Positions 1 through 7,544 of a DNA stretch of 34,212 nt are shown piece by piece. Within the stretch, counting starts at the first letter, position 1. Every line of letters starts with the position of its first letter. The notes below the pieces were generated by a model that was not told the origin of the DNA, made no database searches, and worked only from the letters and a program-made list of their open reading frames with translations. The stretch is from Actinomycetes bacterium (GTDB lineage: Bacteria > Actinomycetota > Acidimicrobiia > Acidimicrobiales > JAKAOS01). Location: positions 1-34,212 of the forward strand of contig JAJYPS010000019.1 of assembly GCA_021795215.1 (NCBI GenBank), given 5' to 3'. Both the position numbers and the translations under genes were made by a program.

Positions 1-147
1 GACCTTGACCGTGGTGCCCTTGACCGAGTTGTAGTACTCGACGCCCTGCTTGAAGCCGTCCATGAAGATGGTGACGGTCGGGTACGGCGCGCCGCCGAAC
101 GTGCCGACCGCACCGGTCTTCGAGTAGCCCGCAGCCAGGTAGCCGGC
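1..147 (-). other. Fragment of BMP-family (PnrA-like) ABC substrate-binding lipoprotein, fused in frame to carA
   Basis: Translated on the minus strand this stretch reads AAGYSKTGAVGTFGG, then PYPTVTIFMDGF and GVEYYNSVKGT. This matches the region of basic membrane protein (Med/PnrA-like) nucleoside-binding lipoproteins that contains the conserved KTG-x-VG-x-FGG and TIFMDGF segments. It has no known counterpart in CarA. The boundary is bases 130-150, which encode LAGYLAA, a string plausible in both families. A shared short k-mer at this point would explain a false assembly join. Recognised by eye. Confidence 0.75.
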
Positions 148-537
148 GAGATCGTGCTCCGACCGCCAGCTGCTGGGACGGGGGGCCAGCTCCCTCACCA
201 CCACCGCCCTCGCCCACGGTCGCCTGCCTTCGGCATCCCGCGCCGCCACCCCGTAGTTGCCGATGTGCGGATAGGTGAAGGCCACCACCTGACCCGCGTA
301 GGAAGGATCGGTGAGCACCTCCTGGTACCCGCTCATCGCGGTGTTGAACACCACCTCGCCGCTCGCCACCGTCGCAGGGCCCACCCACTCGCCGCCGAAG
401 CTCTCCCCGTCCGCGCAGACCAGCATTCCGGGGGGGCGACCGGCCCGCGAGCGCAGCGCAGGCGCCGCCGCCGTCTGTGTCCCCGCCGTCTGTGTCGCCG
501 CCGTCTGTGCCGTCACCCGAGTCGCTCCCGTCGTCAC
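1..537 (-). CDS. carA: Carbamoyl-phosphate synthase small subunit (CarA), N-terminal part, running into a BMP-lipoprotein sequence; partial at left edge
   Basis: CarA is the glutaminase subunit that supplies ammonia for carbamoyl phosphate in pyrimidine and arginine synthesis. The frame starts at GTG 537 (an alternative GTG is at 516), 82 bases after the pyrC stop, with a purine-rich GGCGAGGG stretch in front. About 37 low-complexity residues (repeats of QTAAT type) precede the typical CarA N-terminal domain: an ADGESFGGEW strand, then NTAMSGYQEVLTDPSYAGQ, TYPHIGNYGV and VVVRELAPRPSSWRS. From about base 150 to 1 the same open frame stops resembling CarA and reads as a BMP-family substrate-binding lipoprotein. 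The glutaminase domain is therefore absent from the window. Position after pyrB-pyrC is the expected one for carA. The CarA assignment for 150-426 is secure; the hybrid is probably an assembly error. Confidence 0.85.
   Translation of the reverse strand, partial: MTTGATRVTAQTAATQTAGTQTAAAPALRSRAGRPPGMLVCADGESFGGEWVGPATVASGEVVFNTAMSGYQEVLTDPSYAGQVVAFTYPHIGNYGVAARDAEGRRPWARAVVVRELAPRPSSWRSEHDLAGYLAAGYSKTGAVGTFGGAPYPTVTIFMDGFKQGVEYYNSVKGTTVKV
467..511. repeat. Three tandem 15-bp units in the carA N-terminal extension
   Basis: The 10-mer ccgtctgtgt (last copy ending in c) recurs at 471, 486 and 501, exactly 15 bases apart, with GC-rich filler between. On the minus strand it encodes an imperfect five-residue repeat (QTAAT, QTAGT, QTAAA). 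The period is a multiple of three, so copy changes would keep the carA frame open. Confidence 0.75.
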
Positions 538-619
538 CCTTGCACCACCCTCGCCCGTCCTGCCGTCGTCGACCCCGTGCGACCGCTGCCCAGCCCGTCG
601 CCGACGGGTATGACCTCTC

Positions 620-2032
620 TCATCGACGGGCGGCGGCGTCGACCACCACTGCCTCGCCGGCGTACACCGTGTGCCTCACCCTGCCGCGCAGAGTGCGCCC
701 CGCAAAAGGGGTGTTGCGGCTCCTGCTGGCGGAGGAGGAGGGGTCCACCTTCCAGAGCTCGGCCGGGTCGACCACCACGAGGTTGGCCGGCTCGCCCTCC
801 GCTATGGGGCGACCCTGTCCGGACAGACCCGCTATGGCCGCCGGCCTCGCCGACATGAGCGAGGCGACGGCAGCCATCGCCGGTTCGACCCATCGGTCTC
901 CCTCCCCCCCGGACGCCGGCCGGTCGCCGTCGCGCCATGTCGCCGCTGCGCCGTCGTCCAGGCCGCGACCCTCCTGGAAGTGGTCCTCACCCAAGTGGAG
1001 ATCCGCCAAGGTGGTCAGCACGACTGCGAGCGCGGTCTCGAGGCCGATCATTCCCGGCCGCGCCTGGTCCAGGGGCGCCTCCTTCCACTGCGGCGCATGG
1101 GGCGCATGGTCGGTCGCGACCGCATCCAGGGTGCCGTCCGACAACGCAGCCCGCAGGGCTCGGCGGTCGGGCTCGCTTCGCAACGGCGGGTTCACTTTGA
1201 AGACCGTGTCGAACGACGCCAACTCGGCGTCGGTGAGGCTGAGGTGGTGCGGCGTCACCTCGCCGGTGACCCTCACTCCCCGGGCCCGGGCGGCCCGCAG
1301 GATCTCCACCGATACGGCACTGGAGAGGTGCATCAAGTGCAGTGGGCATCCTGCCGAGTGCGCCAGGGCGATGTCCCTCCAGACCATGACGTGCTCCGCC
1401 TCGGCCGGCGCGCCGGTGAGCCCCAGACGGGAGGACCACTCGCCCTCGTGCATGACCGCCCCCGCCGACAGCTCCGCAACTTCGCAGTGCTGAGCCAGCG
1501 TCACGCCCAGCGGTGCCGCGTACTGAAAGGCGGCCCTCATCAGGGCGGAGTCCTGCACTCCGGCGCCGTCGTCGGTGAAGAGCCGGACCCCCAGCGCCGC
1601 CATCTCCCCGAGAGGCGCCAAGTTGTCGCCCCTCCGGCCGACCGAGATCGCGCCTGCCACCGCGACCCGAGCACAGGCGCCCCTTCCCAGCTCCATAACG
1701 TCCCGCGCCACGGACGCGCAGTCGATCGGCGGGTCCGTGTTGGGCATAGCCACCACCGCGGTGTAGCCGCCGAGCGCCGCCGCCCTGGCACCCGTTGCCA
1801 CCGTCTCGGACTCCTCGCCACCTGGCTCCCGAAGGTGCGTATGTATGTCCACCAAACCGGGCAGCACCACACATCCGGACCCGTCCAGCACCGTGGCGCC
1901 TCTCGGAGGCTCCACCGTGGGTGACAACGCGGCTATCCGGCCGCCGGACATGCCGACGTCCGCATACCGGAGCCTGCCGTCGGTCAGCACCCTGGCTCCC
2001 CTCACCACCAGGTCCACCGGACCGTCACCCAC
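620..2032 (-). CDS. pyrC: Dihydroorotase, class I (PyrC)
   Basis: Cyclises N-carbamoyl-aspartate to dihydroorotate, the third step of UMP synthesis, in the cytoplasm. Metal and active-site motifs are visible: DIHTHLREPG (zinc-binding HxH), LFTDDGAGV, QHCEVAEL, MHLSSAVS, GEVTPHHLSL, KVNPPLRSE and ATDHAPH (catalytic Asp). I start at GTG 2032, which overlaps the pyrB stop by 8 bases and gives 470 residues; GTG 2017 is also possible. The family is usually about 430 residues. The excess is an insertion of roughly 35-40 acidic/Gly-rich residues between LAVVLTTLADL and the C-terminal LMSARPAAIAGL helix. It is coupled to pyrB upstream and followed by carA. Confidence 0.93.
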   Translation of the reverse strand: MGDGPVDLVVRGARVLTDGRLRYADVGMSGGRIAALSPTVEPPRGATVLDGSGCVVLPGLVDIHTHLREPGGEESETVATGARAAALGGYTAVVAMPNTDPPIDCASVARDVMELGRGACARVAVAGAISVGRRGDNLAPLGEMAALGVRLFTDDGAGVQDSALMRAAFQYAAPLGVTLAQHCEVAELSAGAVMHEGEWSSRLGLTGAPAEAEHVMVWRDIALAHSAGCPLHLMHLSSAVSVEILRAARARGVRVTGEVTPHHLSLTDAELASFDTVFKVNPPLRSEPDRRALRAALSDGTLDAVATDHAPHAPQWKEAPLDQARPGMIGLETALAVVLTTLADLHLGEDHFQEGRGLDDGAAATWRDGDRPASGGEGDRWVEPAMAAVASLMSARPAAIAGLSGQGRPIAEGEPANLVVVDPAELWKVDPSSSASRSRNTPFAGRTLRGRVRHTVYAGEAVVVDAAARR

Positions 2033-3083
2033 TCGTGGCGCCCTGTCTCGCGTCTCGAGCACCTTCCGCCACAGGTTCGGGCCAGTGGCCCACCGAACCG
2101 GAAGACCGTGGAGCGGTCCCCAGCGAGCGGGGCTCGCTGGCCGGCGAGCCGAGCAACAGGAACAGCACGGCCATCCGCACCGCCACTCCTTTGGCCACCT
2201 GGTCCAACACCAGGCTGCGAGGGCCGTCGGCAACGTCCGGAGAGATCTCGACCCCCCTGTTCATCGGCCCGGGGTGCATCACGACCGCGCCGGGCTTCAA
2301 CCGGGCGGAGCGGGAGCCGTCCAGTCCGTACCGCTGGGCGTACTCCCTCACCGAGGGCAGCGCGTTGGAGGCCATCCGTTCGGTCTGCAGCCGGAGGAGG
2401 TACACCACGTCCAGATCGCCCAGAACTTCGTCCAGGTCGTGGCTGACGTCTACCGGCCATCCGGCAACTGAGGGGGGCAGCAGCGTGGGAGGGCCGACGA
2501 GAGTGACCGAAGCACCCAGCGCAGTGAACGCCGCGACGTCCGACCTGGCCACCCTGGAGTTGGCGACGTCGCCGACGATCCCGACACGGAGCCCGTCCAG
2601 TGCCGGCGTACCCAGGTGACGGGTCACCGTGTAGCAGTCCAGCAGCGCCTGCGTCGGATGCTCGTGGCGGCCGTCCCCGGCGTTGAGCACGGGTGCGGTG
2701 GTCCACCGGGTCGCCGTGGCGGGGACGCCGGCACAGCCGTGGCGGACCACCATCGCGTCTACCCCCATCGCGTCGACCGTCGCGAAGGTGTCCTTCAGGC
2801 TCTCGCCCTTGCTCAGCGAGCTGCCTGCCGCCGAGAAGACGAGCGTCTGGGCGGACAGGCGCTTGGCGGCGGTGTCGAACGACAGGCGCGTCCGCGTCGA
2901 GTCCTCGAAGAACATCAGGGCCACGGTCCGTCCTCGCAGTGCCGGCACGGTAGGGATCTGCCTCCCGCTGACCTCCTCGAACGCTTCGGCAAGATCGAGG
3001 ATCTCCTCGATACCGGTCCGACCCAGCTGGTCGATGCCGAGAAGGTGGCCGAGGGTCAACGCTGCGCCGCTTCGCCCAGCCAC
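2025..3083 (-). CDS. pyrB: Aspartate carbamoyltransferase catalytic subunit (PyrB)
   Basis: Transfers the carbamoyl group to aspartate, the second step of pyrimidine synthesis. At 352 residues it is somewhat longer than the usual 305-320. The carbamoyl-phosphate loop FFEDSTRTRLSF is present, as are SSLSKGESLKDT (SxxKGES loop), GRHEHPTQALLD and the C-terminal HPGPMNRGVEI. The ATG at 3083 lies inside the end of pyrR (28-base overlap), so the two are translationally coupled; a TTG at 3059 is a less likely start. The C-terminus carries an extra tail of about 35 residues after the conserved core. No regulatory subunit gene (pyrI) is nearby, as expected in Actinobacteria. Confidence 0.95.
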   Translation of the reverse strand: MAGRSGAALTLGHLLGIDQLGRTGIEEILDLAEAFEEVSGRQIPTVPALRGRTVALMFFEDSTRTRLSFDTAAKRLSAQTLVFSAAGSSLSKGESLKDTFATVDAMGVDAMVVRHGCAGVPATATRWTTAPVLNAGDGRHEHPTQALLDCYTVTRHLGTPALDGLRVGIVGDVANSRVARSDVAAFTALGASVTLVGPPTLLPPSVAGWPVDVSHDLDEVLGDLDVVYLLRLQTERMASNALPSVREYAQRYGLDGSRSARLKPGAVVMHPGPMNRGVEISPDVADGPRSLVLDQVAKGVAVRMAVLFLLLGSPASEPRSLGTAPRSSGSVGHWPEPVAEGARDARQGATSG

Positions 3084-3625
3084 ACGCCCGTCTCGTTGGC
3101 GTCGACCAGCTCGTCGCTTCGCGTCGGCAGGTTCTTGCCCACGTAGTCGGGGCGGATGGGGAACTCGCGGTGGCCCCGGTCCACCATGACCGCCAGCTGT
3201 ACCGCCCTGGGACGTCCCATGTCGGACAGGGCGTCGAGCGCTGCCCTCACCGTGCGCCCGGTGTACAGCACGTCGTCCACCATGACCACCGTCGTGCGGG
3301 TGATGTCGAAGGGGATGTCGGTCGGCGCCTGGGGCAGCACCGGCCGGAGCGAGAAGTCGTCCCTGTACAGAGCCACGTCCAGCGTGCCGAACGGTACCTG
3401 CAGACCGGAGATCTCGGCCAGCACCGAGGCGATCCGCCTGGCTATCGGCACTCCCCCGGTCTGGAGCCCGATCACCACGACTCCGTCCAAGCCGTGGTTG
3501 CGCTCCATCACCTCGTGGGACATCCTCGAGATGGCCCTACGGACGTCCTCCTCGGACAGCACCTGCGTCCGGGCGACGAACCTCCCCCTGCCCAGCAGAG
3601 GCGTCCTCCGCTCCCGTTCGGCCAT
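3056..3625 (-). CDS. pyrR: PyrR: pyrimidine operon RNA-binding attenuation/repression protein, uracil phosphoribosyltransferase
   Basis: PyrR binds a hairpin in pyr mRNA when UMP is high and represses the operon; most members also have uracil phosphoribosyltransferase activity. The 189-residue protein has family-typical length and shows the PRPP loop VMVDDVLYTGRTVRAALDAL, an N-terminal VLSEEDVRRAISRM helix, the GLQTGGVPIARR loop and the RPDYVGKNLPT segment. The start ATG 3625 has AGGAGG only three bases upstream, a tight spacing. A hairpin matching the PyrR target sits 20 bases upstream, so the operon probably autoregulates. It is the first gene of pyrR-pyrB-pyrC-carA. Confidence 0.95.
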   Translation of the reverse strand: MAERERRTPLLGRGRFVARTQVLSEEDVRRAISRMSHEVMERNHGLDGVVVIGLQTGGVPIARRIASVLAEISGLQVPFGTLDVALYRDDFSLRPVLPQAPTDIPFDITRTTVVMVDDVLYTGRTVRAALDALSDMGRPRAVQLAVMVDRGHREFPIRPDYVGKNLPTRSDELVDANETGVWLGEAAQR

Positions 3626-3641
3626 CGGCCTCCTTCGCTTT

Positions 3642-3672
3642 CCGTGGGGGCCTCTCCGGACCCCCTTGACGG
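3642..3672 (-). promoter_or_regulatory. Predicted PyrR-binding hairpin in the pyrR leader
   Basis: On the minus strand, bases 3665-3646 read GGGGGUCCGGAGAGGCCCCC: a GC stem with the loop UCCGGAGAGGC. This matches the PyrR recognition consensus UCCNGNGAGGY. A lower CCGU/ACGG stem (3672-3669 with 3645-3642) is separated from the upper stem by a CAA bulge on the 5' side, as in known PyrR binding loops with a purine-rich internal bulge. The pyrR ribosome-binding site (3634-3629) begins seven bases after the lower stem. I see no downstream U-tract terminator, so control is more likely at translation initiation than by attenuation. Confidence 0.75.
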
Positions 3673-3686
3673 TCGCCTCTCACATG

Positions 3687-4310
3687 CTAGCCGCCGGGGG
3701 GCCTCGCACCACTTGGAGCGCTGCCGTCCTCGGCGTCGGGGCGGGCCAACCCGCCAGACTGGTCGGTACCGGGCGGAGGGTCCACACCGGCCGGGGAGTC
3801 GGGGCGGGCCGGGGAGTCGGGGCCGGGTGGCGGGGCGGACCCCCTGACGGCACTGGCGATGGACGCCAGCACACCGTTCACGAAACGACCGGAGCCGTCG
3901 GTCGAGAATCGCGAAGCCAGGTCGACCGCCTCGGCCAGCACGACGGCCATCGGCGAGTCCGGCCGGTGAGCCAGCTCGTAGGCCGCCATGCGCAGTACCG
4001 CCCTGTCGAGCGCCGGCATCCGGTCGAGGTCCCAACCCACCGCTTTGGAGGCGACCAGCTCGTCCAGCTCGTCCAGGCACGCCGAGACTCCCCGGACCAG
4101 GTCCTCGGCGAAGGGGTCCGGCGGTATCTCCAATGTCGCCAGGAGGCTTACGGGGTCGATGTCCTTGCACTCCGCCTCGTAGAGCAGGCCCATCGCCCGC
4201 TCGCGTGCACTGCGCCTCCCGCCGCCCAGCGCCGACAGGCGCCTCTCGTCCTGAGAGGGAGCATCACTCGTCCGAGACTGCCACTGGTCCGGAGAGGCAC
4301 CGTCACTCAT
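3687..4310 (-). CDS. nusB: Transcription antitermination factor NusB
   Basis: NusB binds boxA RNA with NusE(S10) in rRNA antitermination. The conserved all-helical fold is recognisable: RRSARERAMGLLYEAE, the middle PFAEDLVRGV helix, DLDRMPALDRAVLRMAAYEL and the C-terminal VVLAEAVDLASRFSTD followed by GRFVNGVLASIA. Length is 207 residues against about 140-160. The excess is a roughly 30-residue N-terminal extension and a Pro/Ser-rich disordered tail of about 45 residues after the last helix. Position between efp and pyrR is the conserved actinobacterial order. An internal start would trim the N-terminus; ATG 4310 is the first in frame. Confidence 0.92.
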   Translation of the reverse strand: MSDGASPDQWQSRTSDAPSQDERRLSALGGGRRSARERAMGLLYEAECKDIDPVSLLATLEIPPDPFAEDLVRGVSACLDELDELVASKAVGWDLDRMPALDRAVLRMAAYELAHRPDSPMAVVLAEAVDLASRFSTDGSGRFVNGVLASIASAVRGSAPPPGPDSPARPDSPAGVDPPPGTDQSGGLARPDAEDGSAPSGARPPGG

Positions 4311-4358
4311 GGATCACTGCCGACCGAAGGCCGCCGACCGAACGCTTCGGGCTCGGGA

Positions 4359-4919
4359 TCAGACCCGGGTCAGGTACTCGGCGGACCGGGTATCGACCCG
4401 CACACGATCCCCGGGGTTCACGAAGAGCGGCACTTGGACCACCAGGCCAGTCTCGAGAGTGGCCGGCTTGCGGGCTCCCGACACACGGTCGCCCTGCAGT
4501 CCCGGCTCGGTCTCGGCGACTGCCAGCTCGACCGAAGCGGGGAGCTCGACGCCGACGATCTCGTCGCGGTACATCGACATCACCGCCGTGTCGCCGTCCT
4601 TGAGGAACCTCGACGCTCCTCCCAGCAGGTCGTCCTCCACCTGCAACTGCTCGAACGACGTGGCGTCCATGAACACCGACTGGCTTCCCTCGCGGTAGAG
4701 GCGCTGCATCTCCCGCTTCTCGATGATCGCCTGGTCGATCTTCTCGTCTGCCCGCCACGTGCGGTCGATCACCGCTCCGGTGCGGACGTTCTTCAGCTTG
4801 GTCCTGACGAACGCGCCACCCTTGCCGGGTTTGACGTGCTGGAACTCCACGACCGAGAACAGCCCCTCGCTCAGGTCGAGAGTCATGCCGTTCTTGAGAT
4901 CGTTTGTGGAGAATGCCAT
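4359..4919 (-). CDS. efp: Translation elongation factor P
   Basis: EF-P relieves ribosome stalling at polyproline stretches, relevant here because many neighbours are Pro-rich. The protein is 186 residues, the standard length. It starts MAFSTNDLKNG and ends AEYLTRV, with the domain I loop VKPGKGGAF carrying the Lys at its tip, then FMDATSFEQ and the OB-fold domains II-III. The start ATG 4919 shares its first base with the pepQ stop (TGATG), so the two are translationally coupled. A longer in-frame start at 4961 lies inside pepQ and is rejected because family members begin at MAxxTNDLKNG. Confidence 0.97.
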   Translation of the reverse strand: MAFSTNDLKNGMTLDLSEGLFSVVEFQHVKPGKGGAFVRTKLKNVRTGAVIDRTWRADEKIDQAIIEKREMQRLYREGSQSVFMDATSFEQLQVEDDLLGGASRFLKDGDTAVMSMYRDEIVGVELPASVELAVAETEPGLQGDRVSGARKPATLETGLVVQVPLFVNPGDRVRVDTRSAEYLTRV

Positions 4920-6133
4920 CAGACAACCAGCTCCTTGGGGGCGTTCGTGAGGGTCCTGCATCCCGGGCCGTCGACGACGACCGTGTCCTCGATGCGGACT
5001 CCGCCGACACCTTCGAGGTAGACGCCCGGCTCGACGGTGACGACCGAGCGGTGGGGCAGTTTAGCAGTGCAGCTCTTTCCCACCCACGGCGCCTCGTGGA
5101 TGTCCAGCCCGACGCCGTGGCCGGTGCCGTGGGTGAACGCGTCGGCCCACCCGGCGGCGGCGATGACCTCCCGGCATGCCTTGTCGACCGAGGCGCCGTC
5201 GCTGTCCTCGCTCACCGCAGCGACGCCTGCCGCCTGTGCCTCCGCCACCACGTCGACCATCTTTCGAGCCAGCTCCCGCTTGGGTGGCCCCAGGCAGACC
5301 GTCCTGGTCATGTCGGATCGGTAGCCTTCGACGACCGCCCCGAAGTCGATGACGATCAGCTCGCCGGGCTCAACGGGCTCGCGGGTCGGCCGGGCGTGCG
5401 GCTGGGCGCCTCGGGGGCCGCTGGCGACGATGGTCTCGAACGCGCTGGCAGAGGCGCCGAGGCAACGCATGGCGGTGTCGAGCGCAAGGGCGACCGCCGC
5501 CTCGGTCACCGGCGATCCGCCGAGCAGCGCGGAGACCACGTTCGCCGCTACCACCTCCTGCTCGTCGGTTACCACCTCCGGCTGGTCGGTCAATTGGAGA
5601 TCGGGCGCTCGGCTGCTGCGGGACGTTCCAGGGAGGGCGGCCAACCGGGCGAGGACGACGGCCAGAGCGCGATCAGCGACCGACGCCGCAGCCTCGATGC
5701 GGGCCACTTCGCCGCCGTCCTTCTCCATCCGCAGGTTCTCCACCAGGCCGGACACCATCTCCACCCCGGAGGGGGCGCCGTCTTTGAGAGCGGACCGAAT
5801 GCGCTCGGACTGCTCCCAGGCGCCGTGGTCCTCCAAGCCGATCCTTCCCCGGAGGCCGGCCAACTTGGACACCTTGTCGGTCTGCTCCCCGGCGCTCGCC
5901 GCTATCGCAAGATCCACCGGGGATCCCCAGGCACCGATCTCCCTGACACCCTGGATGCGGTACCGACCGTCGGTGACCAAGGTGGCCGCTGCTGCGGTCA
6001 CCACGAGCACCCCGGCCGATCCGGTGAACCCGGTCAGGTAACGGACGTTGGTCAGATTGGTGACCACCAGCGCACCGAGGGAGTCCCTTTCCAGCACCGC
6101 CTGGAGCCTGCCGAGCCGGGTGGCGGTATCCAT
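4919..6133 (-). CDS. pepQ: Xaa-Pro aminopeptidase/dipeptidase, M24 family (PepQ/PepP-like)
   Basis: A metallopeptidase that removes N-terminal residues before proline. The N-terminal creatinase domain begins RLGRLQAVLERDSLGALVVT and TNVRYLTGFTGSAGVLVVT. The C-terminal pita-bread domain has the metal ligands in order: IDFGAVVEGYRSDMTRTV (two Asp), GTGHGVGLDIHEAPWV (His), VVTVEPGVYLEG (Glu) and GGVRIEDTVVV (Glu). I start at ATG 6133 (404 residues) because MDTATRLGRL fits the family; ATG 6184 would add 17 residues. Neither has a strong ribosome-binding site. In most Actinobacteria aroQ lies directly upstream; here it is 11.5 kb away behind the oxidase block. Confidence 0.92.
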   Translation of the reverse strand: MDTATRLGRLQAVLERDSLGALVVTNLTNVRYLTGFTGSAGVLVVTAAAATLVTDGRYRIQGVREIGAWGSPVDLAIAASAGEQTDKVSKLAGLRGRIGLEDHGAWEQSERIRSALKDGAPSGVEMVSGLVENLRMEKDGGEVARIEAAASVADRALAVVLARLAALPGTSRSSRAPDLQLTDQPEVVTDEQEVVAANVVSALLGGSPVTEAAVALALDTAMRCLGASASAFETIVASGPRGAQPHARPTREPVEPGELIVIDFGAVVEGYRSDMTRTVCLGPPKRELARKMVDVVAEAQAAGVAAVSEDSDGASVDKACREVIAAAGWADAFTHGTGHGVGLDIHEAPWVGKSCTAKLPHRSVVTVEPGVYLEGVGGVRIEDTVVVDGPGCRTLTNAPKELVV

Positions 6134-6184
6134 AGGCGGCAAGTCGGCAAGGGGATGGGGGTGACCGGTGTCCGTCGGTGCCAT

Positions 6185-6611
6185 CGTCCCATCCAACCAC
6201 GGCCGGACGGTCGACTGACGCACGCCCGTCGGCAATCGTCGGGAGGCCACGCCGGGAAGGCAGCCCGAGCCCTCGGAGCCACCGTCCCGCGGCCGGGACG
6301 AGCCTCGGAGAACGGCTTGGAACACCGTGGGGCCGGCTGGGGGGCCGGAGGGGGGGCCGAGGGGGGCCCGAGGAGGGAGGCCCGAAGGGAGGGGGAGGGC
6401 CTCGGGAGAGACCGTCAGCGAAGGGACGACGCCCCGTCCGTCGGGCAACCGACCGCGGCGGGGAGGCCGCCTGGTTTGGACCGTACCGACGGGGGATACA
6501 GCACTTTGGAGCGCACTCCGCCGAGGTTGCGATTGGGTGGCCGGCCGGTAATGGCCGGGTAACGACTGCGCGCCGCCGCTTCGTTGCGCATGTCGGGTAT
6601 GTTTCCTGTTG
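6185..6611. other. Divergent intergenic region between pepQ and ctaB with a long G-rich tract
   Basis: About 430 bases with no gene I can support. Bases 6330-6402 on the plus strand hold at least six runs of three to seven G (separated by CC/GA-rich spacers), enough for several possible G-quadruplexes; the minus strand is correspondingly C-rich. Promoters for pepQ (left) and ctaB (right) must lie here, but I found no convincing -35/-10 pair. TATGTT at 6598-6603, nine bases before the ctaB ATG, could be a -10 of a near-leaderless transcript but is weak. Confidence 0.5.
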
Positions 6612-7508
6612 ATGGCTGCCACGATTGCTCTCACCCGCGCTCGGGGGAAGTTGGGTGCCTACGTGGCGCTCACGAAGCCCCGCATCATCGAGCTGCTCCT
6701 GATAACCACCCTGCCGACTATGGTCGTCGCCCGCCAGGGCCTGCCGTCGCTGTGGCTGATGGTGGCCGTGCTGATCGGAGGAACGTTCGCCGCCGGTGGG
6801 GCGAACGCTCTGAACATGGTCTACGACCGTGACATCGACTCGGTGATGAAGAGGACGGCCAAGCGACCGCTGGTCACCGGAGCGGTGACTCCGGTCGCCG
6901 CCATCGTGTTCGCCATCGGGCTGGAGGTGGCGGCGTTCCTGGAGCTCTGGGCGACGGCGAACCTGCTCACCGCCATCCTCGCCATCTCGGCGACGGCTTT
7001 CTACGTGGGGATCTACACGGCGTGGCTGAAGAGGAGCACCAAGCAGAACATCGTGATCGGCGGCGCTGCGGGAGCGGTGCCGGTGCTGGTGGGGTGGGCG
7101 TCGGTGACGGACCATCTCTCTCTGGCGCCGGTGATCATGTTCGCGATCATCTTCATGTGGACGCCGCCTCACTTCTGGGCGCTGGCGGTCCGCTACAAGG
7201 ACGACTACGCGTCGGTCGACGTGCCGATGCTGCCCGCAGTGGCCAGCCTTGAGAGGGTAGCCAGGGAGATACTGGTTTACACGGTCATCCTCTGGGTGCT
7301 GTCTCTCCTGTTGGCTCCTGCGGCCCATCTGGGTCTGGTGTACGAGGTCACGGCGCTCCTGCTGGGCGCCTACTTCGTCTACCGGGCATGGGACCTGGGC
7401 AGGGACGCCTCGCCAAAGAAGGCGATGCGCCTGTTCTCCTACTCCATCTCGTACCTGACGCTGCTCTTCGTGGCGATGGGTGTAGACACGTTGGTGCGAC
7501 ACCCCTGA
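6612..7508 (+). CDS. ctaB: Protoheme IX farnesyltransferase (heme o synthase, CtaB/CyoE)
   Basis: Integral membrane prenyltransferase converting heme b to heme o, the precursor of heme a for aa3-type oxidases. The 298-residue protein is of normal length. It has the two Asp-rich active-site regions NMVYDRDIDSVMKRTAKRPL and WTPPHFWALAVRYKDDYASV followed by VPMLP, and about nine hydrophobic segments. The N-terminus ALTKPRIIELLLITTLPTM is the classical UbiA-superfamily start. I use ATG 6612; TTG 6609 is directly upstream. It heads a plus-strand run of oxidase assembly genes. Heme a synthase (CtaA) is not in the window. Confidence 0.97.
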   Translation: MAATIALTRARGKLGAYVALTKPRIIELLLITTLPTMVVARQGLPSLWLMVAVLIGGTFAAGGANALNMVYDRDIDSVMKRTAKRPLVTGAVTPVAAIVFAIGLEVAAFLELWATANLLTAILAISATAFYVGIYTAWLKRSTKQNIVIGGAAGAVPVLVGWASVTDHLSLAPVIMFAIIFMWTPPHFWALAVRYKDDYASVDVPMLPAVASLERVAREILVYTVILWVLSLLLAPAAHLGLVYEVTALLLGAYFVYRAWDLGRDASPKKAMRLFSYSISYLTLLFVAMGVDTLVRHP

Positions 7509-7544
7509 CCGACCCCTACGCCCCACTGGAGAGGTAGCGCTGTA

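Noticed and set aside
154-1493. Long plus-strand open frames over carA and pyrC
   Set aside because: Arg/Pro/Ser-rich translations with no family resemblance, antisense to well-supported genes; GC-rich third positions keep the frames open.
3156-6562. 621- and 552-residue plus-strand open frames
   Set aside because: Antisense to pyrR, nusB, efp and pepQ, whose motifs are intact; translations are low-information His/Arg/Gly-rich.
5673-7526. 617-residue minus-strand open frame across ctaB
   Set aside because: Overlaps ctaB and pepQ in wrong frames; composition typical of a shadow (His/Arg/Gln-rich).
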